From assembly GCA_027079305.1 (NCBI GenBank), contig JALWVU010000055.1, positions 372,001 to 436,000 on the forward strand: 64,000 bases of DNA. Direction: 5' to 3'. The notes under the pieces are model-generated. The model was not told the origin of the DNA, made no database searches, and worked only from the letters and a program-made list of their open reading frames with translations. This DNA is from Aquificaceae bacterium (lineage in GTDB: Bacteria; Aquificota; Aquificia; Aquificales; Aquificaceae). Below, piece by piece: positions 1 through 8,431 of the stretch (its first letter is position 1; every line of letters starts with the position of its first letter). The position numbers and the translations under genes are program-made.

Positions 1-1194
1 AATCTCGCCCACAAGGTAAAGGGAGCCTACCGCACACACGTCCTTCTCAAGAAGCCAGGCATCCCCGGGGGTGTCTATGACCTCCACCTCCCTGAATTTC
101 AGCTCCCTCGCATAGTTATATAAATTTCCCACAGGCTCGCCTCTGTAGTGGCTGACCTGTGTAAGTATTATTCTATCAGAAAACCTCCTTATGAGTTCCA
201 TCGATAGCCTCCACTCCTTCTCCAGAAGGCCTGTAAACAGGATCCACACGTCTCCGAAAAGCCTGAAAACCTCCTTAACCACTTTGGCTATGGCGTAGGG
301 ATTGTGAGAGCCGTCCACCATGAGGAGCGGATCTTTTCTGAGGATCTCCATCCTCCCCTCCCATCTCGTCTCAAGCAGGGCCCTTCTTGCCTTTACCGGG
401 TCAATCTCGCTGAAGATCCTTGCAAGGGTCAGGGCAAAGGAGGCGTTGTCCGCCTGCCACTTTCCCAGAAGCCCGAGGGGAGCTTCTTCCACCCTTAAAT
501 CCAGAAAGCTGTAGTCCCTCAGGAGTGTTTTCCCTTCACAGGACGCACCCGAGTAGGAGTAGTCCAATCCCGCAACCACCAGATCCTCGATACCCATCTC
601 CAGGGCTTTCGTGTATAGGGGATACCTGGCACTTCCGAGAACTAAAGGAGCTCCTTCTCTGTGCAAGTAGAGTTTGTCCTGAGCTATCTCCTCCACATTC
701 TTCCCGAGCCACCTGGTATGATCCCTTTCCGCGTTCGTTATGCCCACCACCTCCGCCTCACAGACCTTCGTTGCATCCCACCTTCCTCCCATCCCCACCT
801 CCATAACCGCCACATCCACTCCTTGATCCCTGAAGTAAAGGAGAGCTATGAGTGTAGCCGCTTCAAAGTAGGTCAGATCGAACCTCTCAAAAACCTTTCT
901 CAGATCCCTTACGTAAGCGGAGAGAACCTCCTCCGGTATCTTCTTTCCGTTTATCCTCCACCTCTCGGTCTCCTCTACAAGATGGGGCGAGACGAACCAG
1001 CCCGTTCTGTGCCCGTGCTCCCTGAGAATCCTTTCCAGAAAGGCACAGGAGGACCCCTTTCCATTAGTTCCACCCACAAGGATCGCGGGGAACTCCCTCT
1101 GGGGATTACCCACGTATCTGACCGCCTTTCTTATCCTCTCAAGGGTAGGCTCTATCTTGTAGTCCCTTCCTTTGTAGAGATCCCAGAGTTTCAT
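1..1194 (-). CDS. folC: Folylpolyglutamate/dihydrofolate synthase, 3' end cut by window edge
   Basis: Mur-ligase-family enzyme that adds glutamate to dihydropteroate and/or reduced folates using ATP, in the cytoplasm. The frame is open from the ATG at 1194 to base 1, giving 398 codons without a stop, so only the C-terminus is missing. The ATP-binding loop GTNGKGS lies near residues 42-48, and ligase-type motifs follow (a segment reading EVGMGGRWDAT around residue 125, and DGSHNP in the C-terminal half). The start was chosen because MKLWDLYKGR begins right at the family's usual N-terminus. The gene is divergent from trpB2 across a 72-base gap. Whether it is mono- or bifunctional cannot be told from what is visible. 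Confidence 0.93.
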   Translation of the reverse strand, partial: MKLWDLYKGRDYKIEPTLERIRKAVRYVGNPQREFPAILVGGTNGKGSSCAFLERILREHGHRTGWFVSPHLVEETERWRINGKKIPEEVLSAYVRDLRKVFERFDLTYFEAATLIALLYFRDQGVDVAVMEVGMGGRWDATKVCEAEVVGITNAERDHTRWLGKNVEEIAQDKLYLHREGAPLVLGSARYPLYTKALEMGIEDLVVAGLDYSYSGASCEGKTLLRDYSFLDLRVEEAPLGLLGKWQADNASFALTLARIFSEIDPVKARRALLETRWEGRMEILRKDPLLMVDGSHNPYAIAKVVKEVFRLFGDVWILFTGLLEKEWRLSMELIRRFSDRIILTQVSHYRGEPVGNLYNYARELKFREVEVIDTPGDAWLLEKDVCAVGSLYLVGEI

Positions 1195-1266
1195 GGGAGA
1201 GAAATTAGGACCGCCTTCACCTTTTTCAAGTTAAAATGAGAGAAACTCATAAGGAGGGCTGAAGCG

Positions 1267-2568
1267 GTGAGAAAGTATGTTCTTTCAGAAGGAGAGATTC
1301 CTAAGAAATGGCTAAACATAGCACCCCTTCTCCCGGAGCCTCTGGAACCTCCGTTGGATCCGGAAACCAAGGAGCCGGTATCACCGGAAAAGCTAACTGT
1401 GATCTTTCCAGAGCCGTTGATAGAACAGGAGGTTTCGGATAAGGAGTGGATAGACATACCGGAAGAGGTCCTGAATATTTACTCCCTCTGGAGACCTACC
1501 CCCCTCCACAGGGCAAAGAATCTGGAGGAGTATCTGGGAACCCCTGCTAAGATCTTTTATAAGAACGAGAGCGTATCCCCTCCGGGATCCCACAAGCCCA
1601 ACACCGCGGTCGCCCAGGCTTACTACAACAAGATCTCGGGAGTCAAGAGACTGACGACCGAAACGGGGGCGGGCCAGTGGGGAAGTGCCCTCTCCTTTGC
1701 TACCCAGTTCTTCGATATAGAATGCAGGGTATACATGGTGAGAGTCAGCTACAACCAGAAGCCCTATAGAAGGATACTGATGGAGACCTGGAAAGGGGAG
1801 GTGATACCCTCACCAAGTCCCTTCACGAACGCGGGTAGGCGGTTCTACGAGAAGGACCCCGAACATCCCGGAAGCTTAGGCATAGCGATAAGCGAAGCTA
1901 TAGAGGAAGCGGCCACAAGGGACGACACAAAGTATTCGCTGGGAAGTGTTCTGAACCACGTCCTGCTACATCAGACGGTTATAGGTCTTGAAGCTAAAAA
2001 GCAGATGGAGGAGGCAGGCTTTTACCCTGACGTTGTGATAGGAGCTGTAGGAGGTGGTTCCAACTTTGCAGGTCTTTCCTTCCCTTTCCTTGCGGATAAG
2101 CTTAGAGGAGACAAGCCCGATTTAGAAGTTATAGCGGTAGAACCTGAAGCCTGCCCAACACTCACCAAGGGTGAATACAGATACGATTTTGGAGACACAG
2201 TGGGTCTAACTCCCCTCATAAAGATGTACACTCTCGGACACGACTTCGTTCCGCCTCCTATACACGCGGGGGGTCTCAGATACCACGGGGATGCTCCGCT
2301 GGTTTGCAAGCTCTACGATCTCGGCTACATATCCGCGGTCGCCTACAAACAGACTGAAGTCTTCGAAGCTGCGGTGACCTTTGCAAGGACCGAAGGGATA
2401 GTTCCCGCTCCCGAGTCCTCCCACGCTATAAAGAAGGCCATAGACGAGGCTCTTAAGTGTAAAGAGACGGGAGAGGAGAAGGTTATCCTCTTCAACCTTT
2501 CAGGACACGGCTACTTCGACCTGTCCGCTTACGACAAGTTCTTGCACGGAGAGCTCGAGGACGGGTAG
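1267..2568 (+). CDS. trpB: Tryptophan synthase beta chain, TrpB2 type
   Basis: PLP enzyme that condenses indole with L-serine to make tryptophan. The 433-residue protein is longer than ordinary TrpB (about 400) and has the extended N-terminus of the TrpB2 subfamily. The PLP-binding lysine is K110 in GSHKPNTA, and the phosphate-binding loop GGGSN lies at 262-266. Translation starts at a GTG preceded by AAGGAGG at 1251-1257, 9 bases upstream. There is no trpA beside it; trpF lies alone at 17757, consistent with dispersed trp genes. TrpB2 enzymes often lack tight coupling to TrpA and may act in indole salvage or as serine deaminases, so a role outside the main pathway is possible. Family call is firm; subfamily rests on length and N-terminus. 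Confidence 0.93.
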   Translation: MRKYVLSEGEIPKKWLNIAPLLPEPLEPPLDPETKEPVSPEKLTVIFPEPLIEQEVSDKEWIDIPEEVLNIYSLWRPTPLHRAKNLEEYLGTPAKIFYKNESVSPPGSHKPNTAVAQAYYNKISGVKRLTTETGAGQWGSALSFATQFFDIECRVYMVRVSYNQKPYRRILMETWKGEVIPSPSPFTNAGRRFYEKDPEHPGSLGIAISEAIEEAATRDDTKYSLGSVLNHVLLHQTVIGLEAKKQMEEAGFYPDVVIGAVGGGSNFAGLSFPFLADKLRGDKPDLEVIAVEPEACPTLTKGEYRYDFGDTVGLTPLIKMYTLGHDFVPPPIHAGGLRYHGDAPLVCKLYDLGYISAVAYKQTEVFEAAVTFARTEGIVPAPESSHAIKKAIDEALKCKETGEEKVILFNLSGHGYFDLSAYDKFLHGELEDG

Positions 2569-2573
2569 ATTCT

Positions 2574-3551
2574 TTACCACTGGGAGGTTATCTTAGCCTT
2601 CTTGTTTACGAACTTGTCTACCGCAAGGGCTGCCTTGCACCCGTCCGCGGCCGCTATCACAGCCTGCTTTACGTTGGTGCATAGAACGTCTCCCGCTGCA
2701 AAAACTCCGGGAACTGAGGTCATCATCTCCTCGTTCACCACTATGCAGTTGCCCTCAGTCATCTCCACCTGACCCATGAGGAAGTCCACCGAGGGCTTGG
2801 TCCCGCCGAGGAATATGAAGACACCGTTAACTTCGAGGAGCTTTTCCTCCTGATTGGCAACGTCCTTGAGCCTGAGTCCCTTTACCAGCTGGTCCCCCAC
2901 TATCTCAAGGACCCTGTGCCTGAGCAGGATCTCGACATTTTCCAGACTCTCGAATTCCTCGAGAACCTCCTGAGGAGCCTTTATCTTGCTCCCGGGAACT
3001 ACGAAGTAGACCTTACTGGCAAAGCGTGCTATGAACTCAGCCTCCTCTATTCCATAATCGTCCTCACCTATAACCGCGACGGGCTGGTCCTTGAAGAAGG
3101 CCGCATCACACACACCGCAGTAGGAGACTCCCCTCCCGAGGAACTCTTCCTCCCCCTTAAACTTGTTGGCCCTCTCCATAGCGCCGGAGGCCACTATGAC
3201 CGCCTTCCCCCTGAACTCCCTTCCGTCTATGGTGAAGACCTTCTTGATCTCCTCCGAGAAGTCGGTAGCTATGACCTTGCCCCTTACGAACTGGGCCCCG
3301 AAACTCTTGGCCTGATCCCTCATTATCTTCAGAAGTTCGTAGCCAGAAAGAGGCCCGGGAACACCGGGGTAGTTCTCTATCTGCTGGGTCACACCGAGGG
3401 CTCCATCCGCCTCAGCCCTGTATAGGACGAGTGTTTTTAGGCCGGCCCTCGCTGTGTAGATGGCGGCGGTGGACCCCGCGGGCCCCGCCCCGATTATTAT
3501 CACATCGTATATCTCCTCCGGCTGGTAGTTGAGACCGAAGTTTGCACCCAT
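2574..3551 (-). CDS. trxB: Thioredoxin reductase-family flavoprotein with altered NADPH site
   Basis: FAD disulfide reductase, 325 residues. The FAD motif GAGPAGSTAA is at 21-30, the redox pair CGVC at C145/C148, and a C-terminal GDV FAD segment is present. Two features expected for NADPH use are missing: the usual GGGDSA-type loop reads GEDDYG (162-167), and the HRRxxxR motif that grips the 2'-phosphate reads VPGSKIKAP (185-193). The GGQ after the first FAD strand is also replaced. This pattern resembles ferredoxin-dependent or 'deeply rooted' flavin thioredoxin reductases, so the electron donor may be ferredoxin or NADH rather than NADPH (inference). It lies 44 bases downstream of the peroxiredoxin gene on the same strand, so the two probably form a peroxide-reducing operon. 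Confidence 0.9.
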   Translation of the reverse strand: MGANFGLNYQPEEIYDVIIIGAGPAGSTAAIYTARAGLKTLVLYRAEADGALGVTQQIENYPGVPGPLSGYELLKIMRDQAKSFGAQFVRGKVIATDFSEEIKKVFTIDGREFRGKAVIVASGAMERANKFKGEEEFLGRGVSYCGVCDAAFFKDQPVAVIGEDDYGIEEAEFIARFASKVYFVVPGSKIKAPQEVLEEFESLENVEILLRHRVLEIVGDQLVKGLRLKDVANQEEKLLEVNGVFIFLGGTKPSVDFLMGQVEMTEGNCIVVNEEMMTSVPGVFAAGDVLCTNVKQAVIAAADGCKAALAVDKFVNKKAKITSQW

Positions 3552-3595
3552 ATCCTTACCTCCTCTAAAAGCTCTTTAGCAAAAATCATGCCGTT

Positions 3596-4192
3596 TCATC
3601 GCAGAGCCTCGTAAACCTTACCCACTATCTCCTCAGAAGGTTTTAGAGTCTTTTTACCCGGCTCCCACTTGGCGGGACAGGCTTCCTCCGGATGGCTCAT
3701 CAGGTAAACGTTGGCTTTCATCTTCCTGACGAGCTCTTCCGCGTTCCTTCCCACATTGTAGTAGTTTATCTCAGCTCCAACGAGAATTCCATCTGGGTTT
3801 ATTATGAATGTTCCCCTCAGGGACAGCCCTGTATCCTCATCATACACATCGAACATCCTCGAGACCCTGCCGGTAGGATCCGCCCCCATGGGGAACCTGA
3901 CCTTCTCAAGCAGTTTCTCGGACTGTTGCCAGGCCAGGTGAACGAACTTGGTATCCGTGGAGACCGAGACAACCTCCGCACCCAGATCCACGAGCTCTTC
4001 GTAATGCTCCGCAAGGTCAGCAAGCTCGGTAGGGCAGACAAAGGTAAAGTCCGCAGGATAGAAGAAGAGTATCAGCCACTTTCTCTCTCTCATAACGTCC
4101 TCGAGGGAAATTTTTCCGAAAGAACCCGTTTTGGGATTGTAAACCTCCAGCTCGAAGTTGGGAACTCTCTGACCTACTTTGACCTTTTCCAT
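3596..4192 (-). CDS. 2-Cys peroxiredoxin (AhpC/Prx1 type)
   Basis: Thiol peroxidase that reduces hydrogen and organic peroxides in the cytoplasm. The 198-residue protein has the peroxidatic cysteine C53 in PADFTFVCPTE and a resolving cysteine C172 near the C-terminus in EEACPAKW, as in typical 2-Cys peroxiredoxins. A good ribosome binding site (AAGGAGGT) precedes the ATG at 4192. It is the first gene of a probable operon with the thioredoxin-reductase-like gene, the likely route for regenerating its disulfide. The promoter region carries a Fur/PerR-like operator over the -10 box, which suggests peroxide- or iron-responsive control. Confidence 0.95.
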   Translation of the reverse strand: MEKVKVGQRVPNFELEVYNPKTGSFGKISLEDVMRERKWLILFFYPADFTFVCPTELADLAEHYEELVDLGAEVVSVSTDTKFVHLAWQQSEKLLEKVRFPMGADPTGRVSRMFDVYDEDTGLSLRGTFIINPDGILVGAEINYYNVGRNAEELVRKMKANVYLMSHPEEACPAKWEPGKKTLKPSEEIVGKVYEALR

Positions 4193-4216
4193 CTCACTAC
4201 CTCCTTGAAGTTTTAG

Positions 4217-4253
4217 TTATTGATAATTATTTGCAATTAAAAATATTTGTCAA
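4217..4253 (-). promoter_or_regulatory. Promoter and Fur/PerR-like operator of peroxiredoxin-trxB operon
   Basis: On the minus strand a -35 TTGACA (4253-4248) is followed after 16 bases by a -10 AATAAT (4231-4226), and then by the peroxiredoxin start. An AT-rich element on the plus strand at 4217-4231 (TTATTGATAATTATT) covers the -10. It agrees at 12 of 15 positions with an element over the -35 of the second Fur-family gene (22407-22421). The overlapping TGATAATTATTTGCA (4221-4235) partly fits the 7-1-7 Fur-family consensus. Operator function is inferred. Confidence 0.55.
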
Positions 4254-4264
4254 TATGATCTGCG

Positions 4265-5794
4265 TCAGCAGTTGAGTATCTCGGGTGAGATGAAGGTATC
4301 CCTTCTGAAGACCTCCCTCTCGTAGGGAAAGTCCGACCTGTAGTGGACTCCCCTGCTCTCCTTCCTGGCCAGAGCACCCTCCACGGTGGCCAGGGCTACG
4401 AGTAGTATGTCAAACAGCTGTCTGTTTTCCCTCGTCGGCTCGGAGAGAATTCCTTTTCTCAACCAGTCCTCTACAGTATGCTTAGCTTTCTGGAGGTTGA
4501 TCTCGTCCCTCTCGAGACCTACCCTGCTCCACATCAACGCTTTGAGATCTTCAAAGCTGAACCCTGTTGATCCTGTGCTCTTTCTTGAATTCCTGAAGTT
4601 TGCTCGGGAGGGTTTGAGACCTTTGAGGTCCAGGTAAACCCTGTAGGCTGTTCTGTATCCGAAGACCACACCTTCGAGGAGAGAGTTGGAGGCCAGCCTG
4701 TTGGCTCCATGGACTCCAGTGCAGGCGCACTCACCCACAGCGTAGAGTCCGGTAAAGGAAGTCCTTCCGAAGGTGTCCACCGCAAGCCCCCCTATGTAGT
4801 AGTGGGCGGCTGGAACCACCGGAATAGGCTCTTCGTAGGGATCCATACCTCTTTCCTTCAGAAAACTGAGTATAGTGGGGAATCTCTCCTCGAGCCTTAC
4901 CCCCTTCCTGGCCACAGGTCTCAGATCCAGGAATACCTCCTCTCCGCTCCGGAGCATATTGAAGATGGCCCTTGCGACCACGTCCCTGGGCTGTAGCTCG
5001 TCCACGAACCTCTCTCCTTTAGAGTTGATGAGGATCGCACCCTCTCCCCTCACCGCTTCCGAGATCAGGAGGTTTGTTCCCTTAAGGACGGTAGGATGGA
5101 ACTGAACGAACTCCGGATTCCTTACACTAACACCTGCTCTGAAGGCTATGCCTATCCCGTCCCCCCTGACCTTCGAGGGGTTGGAGGTGTGCCTGAACAT
5201 GGAGGCTGCCCCGCCCGTAGCCAACACGAGAGCAGGGGTTCTGATCAACCTCAACGCGGACCCGTTCCAGTAAATAACACCCGCTACAGCATCATCACCG
5301 AGGATCTCCTGAAGCTCCCCGCTGACTATGGGAATATCCAGGTCCTTCACCTTCTCCAAGAGCTTTGTGTATATCTCTCTCCCCGTGTAGTCTTTTACCT
5401 TCAGAACCCTCGGATAGGAATGACCACCTTCGGTGGTGGTGGAGTAAAACTCCCTTTCCTTATCGAAGTTCACCCCCCACCTCTCGAGGTCCGCTATGCG
5501 CATGACCCCGTCGCTGACCATTATCCGGACAGCTTCCTCGTCGTTAAGGTATCTTCCCGCCCTGAGGGTGTCCAAGAAGTGGACGTAAGGGCTATCCTGA
5601 GGGTGAACCGCTCCCGCTATACCTCCCTGGGAGTAGTAGGTGTTGCCTATACCCCTCGTGAGCAAAACGGGCGAGAGGCCCAGTTCTTTAAGAACTATGG
5701 CGCAGGTCAGACCCGCTATACCGCTCCCGCAGACAAGAACCTGAGCTTCTTCCTCCGGGAGTTTGGAGGTATCAAACTCCAGAAAGTATCTCAT
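4265..5794 (-). CDS. nadB: L-aspartate oxidase
   Basis: Flavoprotein that oxidises L-aspartate to iminoaspartate, the first step of de novo NAD synthesis, in the cytoplasm. The 509-residue protein has the dinucleotide motif GSGIAG (23-28), the SQGGIAGA flavin/substrate segment near residue 55, and AAHYYIGG of the succinate dehydrogenase/fumarate reductase flavoprotein superfamily, followed by a helical C-terminal domain. The acidic residue region and length match NadB rather than SdhA. Its start overlaps the end of yvcK by 23 bases, and it is the last gene of a long minus-strand run. nadA and nadC are not in the window. Confidence 0.94.
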   Translation of the reverse strand: MRYFLEFDTSKLPEEEAQVLVCGSGIAGLTCAIVLKELGLSPVLLTRGIGNTYYSQGGIAGAVHPQDSPYVHFLDTLRAGRYLNDEEAVRIMVSDGVMRIADLERWGVNFDKEREFYSTTTEGGHSYPRVLKVKDYTGREIYTKLLEKVKDLDIPIVSGELQEILGDDAVAGVIYWNGSALRLIRTPALVLATGGAASMFRHTSNPSKVRGDGIGIAFRAGVSVRNPEFVQFHPTVLKGTNLLISEAVRGEGAILINSKGERFVDELQPRDVVARAIFNMLRSGEEVFLDLRPVARKGVRLEERFPTILSFLKERGMDPYEEPIPVVPAAHYYIGGLAVDTFGRTSFTGLYAVGECACTGVHGANRLASNSLLEGVVFGYRTAYRVYLDLKGLKPSRANFRNSRKSTGSTGFSFEDLKALMWSRVGLERDEINLQKAKHTVEDWLRKGILSEPTRENRQLFDILLVALATVEGALARKESRGVHYRSDFPYEREVFRRDTFISPEILNC

Positions 5795-6749
5795 TACCTA
5801 TCCTGAGGATCAGGCTGGTGAGTCTGTCGGGGTCGTGCCTTACGAAGCTATCCTTTTCACCTATAAGATCTTCAGCGTAGACGTTTATGCCCCTTTTGGA
5901 TATCCTTCCTACATCTGGAACAACGGGCTCCTGACCTTCGGATACGTATCTCTTGAGTATCTCGTTGGGAGGCATCTTGGTGTTAACCACCACCGCGTCC
6001 ACACTTTCAAGGCCGGAAAATTTAAGGAAAGTGTCCATGTGGTCGTAAGCGGTAAAGCCGTCCGTCTCTCCCGGCTGTGTCATTGCGTTCACTATGTAAA
6101 CCTTTAGGGCCTTAGACCTCTTGACCGCCTCCCTTATGTCCTCTATCAGCATATTGGGAATTATGCTCGTGAAGAGGCTCCCCGGCCCGAAGAGGATCAT
6201 GTCCGCGGTCTCTATCGCAGCTATCGCTTCTATCGGTGCCTTGGCTCCTTCCGGTTCTATCCACATCTCCTCTATCCTAACAGCCTTTTTCTTCCCGTAT
6301 TCGGTTATCTCCTCCTCCCCGCGGACTATCTCTCCGTCCGAGAACTTCGCAACGAGGTGAACGTCCTCAACCGTGGAGGGGATTATCTCTCCCTTGGTCC
6401 TGAGTATCTGAGAGGTCAGTTTGACAGCCTCGAGGAAGTTACCGGTTATATCGGTAAGAGCTGTCAGGAAGAGGTTTCCGAAGGCGTGCCCTTCGAGGCC
6501 ATCCCCTTTAAACCTGTATTGGAAGAGCTCCTGCATTACCTCCTCGCTCTCAGAGAGGGCAACTATGCAGTTCCTGATATCCCCCGGTGCGGGTATGTTG
6601 TATATCTTTCTGAGCCTTCCCGTGCTACCTCCGCTGTCCGCCACCGTAACTATGGCGGTAAGCTCTTCCACGCTGTCACCGACCTCTTTCTTCAAACCCC
6701 TCAGCAGGGTGGAGAGTCCTGTGCCCCCGCCCACCGCAACTATCCTCAT
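5772..6749 (-). CDS. yvcK: YvcK/CofD-like gluconeogenesis factor
   Basis: Cytoplasmic UDP-sugar-binding protein of the YvcK branch of the CofD-like family, needed in other bacteria for growth on gluconeogenic carbon and for cell-wall precursor homeostasis. The start at 6749 gives a protein beginning [18 protein letters not shown], the family's nucleotide-binding N-terminus. It is preceded by a GGAGG-type ribosome binding site and overlaps the upstream stop by the four bases ATGA. An in-frame upstream ATG at 6806 would add 19 residues lying inside the neighbour and is rejected. The protein is about 325 residues, typical for YvcK, and contains the segment [14 protein letters not shown]. It sits between a radical SAM methylase-like gene and nadB. 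Confidence 0.92.
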   Translation of the reverse strand: MRIVAVGGGTGLSTLLRGLKKEVGDSVEELTAIVTVADSGGSTGRLRKIYNIPAPGDIRNCIVALSESEEVMQELFQYRFKGDGLEGHAFGNLFLTALTDITGNFLEAVKLTSQILRTKGEIIPSTVEDVHLVAKFSDGEIVRGEEEITEYGKKKAVRIEEMWIEPEGAKAPIEAIAAIETADMILFGPGSLFTSIIPNMLIEDIREAVKRSKALKVYIVNAMTQPGETDGFTAYDHMDTFLKFSGLESVDAVVVNTKMPPNEILKRYVSEGQEPVVPDVGRISKRGINVYAEDLIGEKDSFVRHDPDRLTSLILRIGNEILSGV

Positions 6750-7570
6750 ACCTTCACCTCCTCCATGTATATATCGGAAGATCCGCCTACGGTGAGAGTT
6801 CCGCACCCTCCAAGCCTATCCCTCCTGAACCTCGTGGAGAGGGTAACTCTCACACCCATACTCCTCAGAAATAGGAAAGCTCTCTCGTAGGCCTCCGGAG
6901 AGACGGGCTCAAAGTTCCCAACTCTGTTGTAGTAAAGGAGCGTAATTCCCACACCGAGTTCGAGAGCGAGTATGCCGAGTTTCTTTAGATCCTCCTCCGA
7001 ATCGTTCACCCCCCTGAGCAGTAAGTAGGCGAGACTTATCCTTCTCCTTTTCTTCCTTGTCAGACTCGGTAGCTCCGACTTAAGGAAGTCTACCAGATGG
7101 CCCACATTCCCACAGAAGGGCATCAGCTCCTTTCTGAGGTCGTTGTTGAGAGAATGAAGGGAGATACTCACCCCGTTGTGGGGAAGCCTGAGAAGCTCGG
7201 AGAGTTTTTTCAGAGGAAAACCCGTCGTGTAAAAGGATACCTTAAGACCCTTTGATTTAAAGAACTCGAAGGACTTTTTTACCTCTCCCCAGTTCGCGAG
7301 AGGCTCGCCTATGCCAGCCATAGCTATCCTTTTTACGGGAAAGATACCGTTCGCAATACTATACTGGCTGACTATCTCTTCGTAGCTCAGGTTTCTGAAA
7401 AGTCCGTTCTTTCCGGAGGCGCAAAAGGCACATCTGACGTGACAGCCTACCTGAGTCGATACACAGAGGGTATCTCCCCGGTAGTGGACCGCTTCTATAA
7501 GGTGTCCGTCCTCCAGTTCAAAGGTGAGGAGTTTGTTCAGCTCGCTTTCAGTTATGGAGAGTAATCTCAT
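6746..7570 (-). CDS. Short RlmN/Cfr-family radical SAM methyltransferase-like protein
   Basis: Radical SAM protein of the RlmN/Cfr family, which methylate C2 or C8 of adenine in 23S rRNA (A2503) and, for RlmN, A37 of some tRNAs. Visible catalytic residues are the cluster cysteines C43, C47 and C50 (CX3CX2C in GCHVRCAFC), C36 seven residues earlier (matching RlmN Cys118), and C256 in GGCGTL near the C-terminus (matching the methyl-carrying Cys355). At 274 residues it lacks the roughly 80-residue N-terminal accessory domain of standard RlmN (about 350-400 residues). The ATG at 7570 overlaps ricT by 23 bases, and the stop overlaps the yvcK start. Substrate is uncertain because the missing domain helps bind RNA; a standard RlmN may exist elsewhere. 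Confidence 0.85.
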   Translation of the reverse strand: MRLLSITESELNKLLTFELEDGHLIEAVHYRGDTLCVSTQVGCHVRCAFCASGKNGLFRNLSYEEIVSQYSIANGIFPVKRIAMAGIGEPLANWGEVKKSFEFFKSKGLKVSFYTTGFPLKKLSELLRLPHNGVSISLHSLNNDLRKELMPFCGNVGHLVDFLKSELPSLTRKKRRRISLAYLLLRGVNDSEEDLKKLGILALELGVGITLLYYNRVGNFEPVSPEAYERAFLFLRSMGVRVTLSTRFRRDRLGGCGTLTVGGSSDIYMEEVKV

Positions 7571-8426
7571 GCCCGGTTGCTTCCTCTGAAAACCTCCTAC
7601 AACAACCACCGCATCCCCTACAGGCCTCTATGGCCCTCTCGTAGCCCTTAGGCAGTATCTCCTCCAGGTTCATCTCCCTTTTTCTGTCTTCTATCTGAAG
7701 CAGAACCACGTTCCTAAGGGGATCAACCTCAAGGAGTGTAGCCACCTTTCCATCTATACAGATCTCACTTCCTTTTTCGGGAAGTATGTGCTTTACGAGA
7801 TAGTTATCTTTCTCGAAGGACATACAACACACAAGCCTACCGCAGGGTCCGGTGAACTTGGAGGGAGAGAGGGGAAGGTTCTGCTCCTCTATGTCTCTGA
7901 GGGATATGGAGTCGAACTTCTCCATAAACCTCATACAGCAGGGGACCTCTCCGCAGAGACCTATCCATCCTAGGATCTGGACCGCGTCCCTAACACCCAC
8001 CTGTCTCATCTCTATCCTCTTCTTGAAGATCCTCGCCAGCTCCCTGACCAGCTTTCTGAAGTCTACCCTTTCCTCCGCGGTGTAATAAAAGAAGATCTTT
8101 TTAGCGTTGAGGGGAACGTAAGCCTTGAGAAGGTGCATCTCAAGGCCCTGCTCCTTTATCTTCTCCTTACAGGTCTGAAAGGCTTTCCTGCTCTCTTTCT
8201 CGTTCCTCTCGAGTGTTTTGAGATCCTTCTTCGTAGCCTTCCTGATGAACTTGTATCTTATACCCGAGGGGCTATCCTCCTTGGAGTAGCCGAGGACCCT
8301 GACCACGTCCTCTCCCTTTTCCTCCGAGTCCACAACGACCACCTCGTCCTTCGACACCTCCTCGTCGCAGTCCTCGAGAACACCTATCTTATTGGTGTCC
8401 AGGCTCCTGACCTTTATGTAATTCAT
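7548..8426 (-). CDS. ricT: PSP1-domain protein, RicT/YaaT family
   Basis: Cytoplasmic PSP1-domain protein. In Bacillus, RicT (YaaT) joins RicA and RicF in an Fe-S-containing complex that promotes RNase Y-dependent mRNA processing. This 292-residue protein shows the cysteine-rich core (LCGEVPCC, GPCGRLVCC) plus an extra C-terminal cluster CRGCGGCC, a plausible additional metal or Fe-S ligand set. The start at 8426 has GGAGG 8 bases upstream, inside the end of holB; an ATG at 8441 has no such site. The holB-ricT order is the same as in Bacillus, which supports the call. RicA and RicF homologues are not visible here. Confidence 0.88.
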   Translation of the reverse strand: MNYIKVRSLDTNKIGVLEDCDEEVSKDEVVVVDSEEKGEDVVRVLGYSKEDSPSGIRYKFIRKATKKDLKTLERNEKESRKAFQTCKEKIKEQGLEMHLLKAYVPLNAKKIFFYYTAEERVDFRKLVRELARIFKKRIEMRQVGVRDAVQILGWIGLCGEVPCCMRFMEKFDSISLRDIEEQNLPLSPSKFTGPCGRLVCCMSFEKDNYLVKHILPEKGSEICIDGKVATLLEVDPLRNVVLLQIEDRKREMNLEEILPKGYERAIEACRGCGGCCRRFSEEATGHEITLHN

Positions 8427-8431
8427 CCTTG

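Noticed and set aside
2916-3425. 169-residue plus-strand open frame inside trxB
   Set aside because: It is the reverse-complement shadow of the reductase gene and shows no domain; the same applies to other long opposite-strand frames, for example inside nadB, serA, SdhB and the lipoprotein gene.
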